Below are positions 62,784 through 64,000 of a stretch of 64,000 nucleotides of DNA, piece after piece. Below the pieces are notes generated by a model, which was given only the letters and a program-made list of their open reading frames with translations, ran no database searches and was not told where the DNA came from. How positions within the stretch are numbered: position 1 is the stretch's first letter; each line of letters opens with the position of its first letter. This stretch comes from Paralvinella palmiformis (taxonomy: Eukaryota; Annelida; Polychaeta; Terebellida; Alvinellidae): contig JAODUP010000117.1 of the NCBI GenBank assembly GCA_025642065.1, positions 1 through 64,000 on the forward strand. Direction: 5' to 3'. A program made the position numbers and the translations under genes.

Positions 62784-63300
62784 GCATTCGAATTTGGTTT
62801 CTTTTCTCTAATACTGTAATTTTGCCAAACAATTGCGCAAAAATTAAATAAAAAACAGGAAATCTGATATTGTATGTAACTGAGGACTTATACATATAAT
62901 GATATATTTATTCTCAGAATAGGGTTTCAGTAACCACAACTAATGACCTTGGTAATTATAATGTGCTACAGATGCGTGTACACACACTCGCGCACTGAGG
63001 CACATGCAATACATTATTTAATTGCATCCATAATTATATTGTTATAAGTTCTTTTACGCATGTTTTGCTTGCTTGCTCATTGTTGTTGTTTATTTTTATT
63101 TGTTTATAACTAATCCTAAAACTCATCTACGCTTTGTTCTTCTGACATCGACCTTAACAGTCCTAAACTTTCGTTAACACCTCGGAAAGTATACTGTTTA
63201 TAACCATCTACTATGGGCACATAATACACACAGTACAGTTCTCAGTGAACCACTGGTGAATGAATACAACTTACCATCGAGCTAAGTAAAACATGTTCCT
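62784..63300. other. Unassigned AT-rich sequence
   Basis: Nothing recognised. Confidence 0.45.
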
Positions 63301-63302
63301 GT

Positions 63303-63416
63303 TTTGCGGTCACTTTTGTGCACATGTTAAACTGGATCGGACAAGTGACTTCTCAAGGTGATGAGGCGAAACTAAAGATGGAACCTTCTTCAAACATAGC
63401 TGGGGTTTGGACTCAC

Positions 63417-63420
<4 letters not shown>
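63303..63420 (-). mobile_element. Degraded SINE, minus strand
   Basis: GCGGTCACTTTTGTGCACAT, GTTAAACTGGATCGGACAAG, GGTGATGAGGCGAAACTAAA, GATGGAACCTTCTTCAAACA and TAGCTGGGGTTTGGACTC follow the minus-strand SINE order (CCACTTTTGTGCACAAGG, GCTAAATGGGCCGAGCGACC, AATGAAGCGAAGTCAAAGATG, AACACCC, B-box complement). Its head is replaced by the next TG tract. Confidence 0.7.
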
Positions 63421-63460
<40 letters not shown>

Positions 63461-63518
63461 TGTACGTGTGTACGTGCACTTGCGTGCGTACATGCGTGCG
63501 TGCGTGCGTGCGTGCGTG
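63421..63518. repeat. (TG)n then (CGTG)n microsatellite
   Basis: TG run (63421-63458), ACGTGTACGTG steps, then CGTG tetranucleotides to 63518. The CVCV frames are artefacts. Confidence 0.95.
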
Positions 63519-64000
63519 GTCAATTACGACACCAGTTCGGTCAACGTGATTGTTGTTGGTACCGAAGTCAAGACTCAAGATTGTTGTCCAGAATTAAAAA
63601 GAAATATGAGAAAATTAGAAACAACCACTGGGTGACTTAGATAATCTAAGATCTTTAATAAGGAGTTATTATCATAGCACTGTACTTTTGGCATTTCTTA
63701 AGGAACTAGTCTCAAGAAAGTCATTTTCTTTATTTTGTATAATTCTTTACGTAGATACTTCAATAAAATGGTTTACAACATATGTCTTATCATTGTACAT
63801 ATGTAAGAGAGTTATATTGACCAATAATCTAATTAAATAAAACTAATTCTATAGCAATATCACCATTATTGTTGTATATTGTTCTTTATATCCATATTTT
63901 TATTAATTTTACAGTACTTTTACATATCAAATTATTTTTTATCTAGCGTTATCGTGTAAAGTTCATCACTTGTATGATGGTTGAACAAAAGTAAATAAAA
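63519..64000. other. AT-rich sequence at window end
   Basis: No gene, RNA or repeat family recognised. Confidence 0.45.

Overview
This window looks like intergenic or deep intronic DNA from an animal. The base composition is AT-rich. Long simple-sequence arrays are everywhere: (TG)n, (AT)n, (GAGT)n, (GATA)n, (TTTG)n and others. There are also minisatellites, tRNA-derived SINEs, decayed LINE pieces and DNA-transposon relics. The SINE type and the abundance of GAGT/CAGT arrays suggest a marine invertebrate, most likely a lophotrochozoan such as a mollusc. That assignment is inference, because no species-diagnostic gene is present. I found no intact, confidently recognisable host gene. Most long open frames are side effects of repeats without stop codons.

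Layout. 0-1.2 kb: copy A of a dispersed repeat, here called R1. 1.2-11.7 kb: unremarkable AT-rich DNA with microsatellites, one SINE and one R3 repeat. 11.7-13.4 kb: a 5'-truncated LINE end on the minus strand, next to a decayed hAT transposase (ZMYM1-like lineage) on the plus strand. 13.6-21.4 kb: microsatellites, degraded SINEs and one small unassigned open frame at 20.05 kb. 21.5-23.75 kb: repeat R2 followed by R1 copy B. 24-28.3 kb: compound microsatellites, a 12-unit 52-bp minisatellite and two abutting 12-bp arrays. 31.9-32.9 kb: a CA array and a 41-bp minisatellite with higher-order structure. 33.2 kb: a LINE tail. 34.7-35.6 kb: a GAGT to CAGT array. 36.3-37.45 kb: the best LINE fragment, with a reverse-transcriptase YADD motif. 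38.75-40.24 kb: R1 copies C and D. 40.86-41.52 kb: a GAGT array. 44.98-47.42 kb: a complete but inactivated Mutator-like element (MULE) with terminal inverted repeats, a FLYWCH-like segment and a broken transposase. 50.65-50.99 kb: the C-terminal relic of a second MULE on the minus strand. 53.8-64 kb: SINEs, a second R2 copy, microsatellites, a locally CpG-rich patch at about 60.0-60.4 kb and a long (TTTG)n array.

Nothing here forms an operon or pathway. The biology on view is transposable-element turnover and tandem-repeat growth. The most interesting items are the near-identical R1 copies and their repeated junction with R2, the structured MULE, the higher-order 41-bp minisatellite, and the recurring GAGT-to-CAGT transition at several separate loci. 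All family assignments come from reading and recalled family patterns, with no database search.
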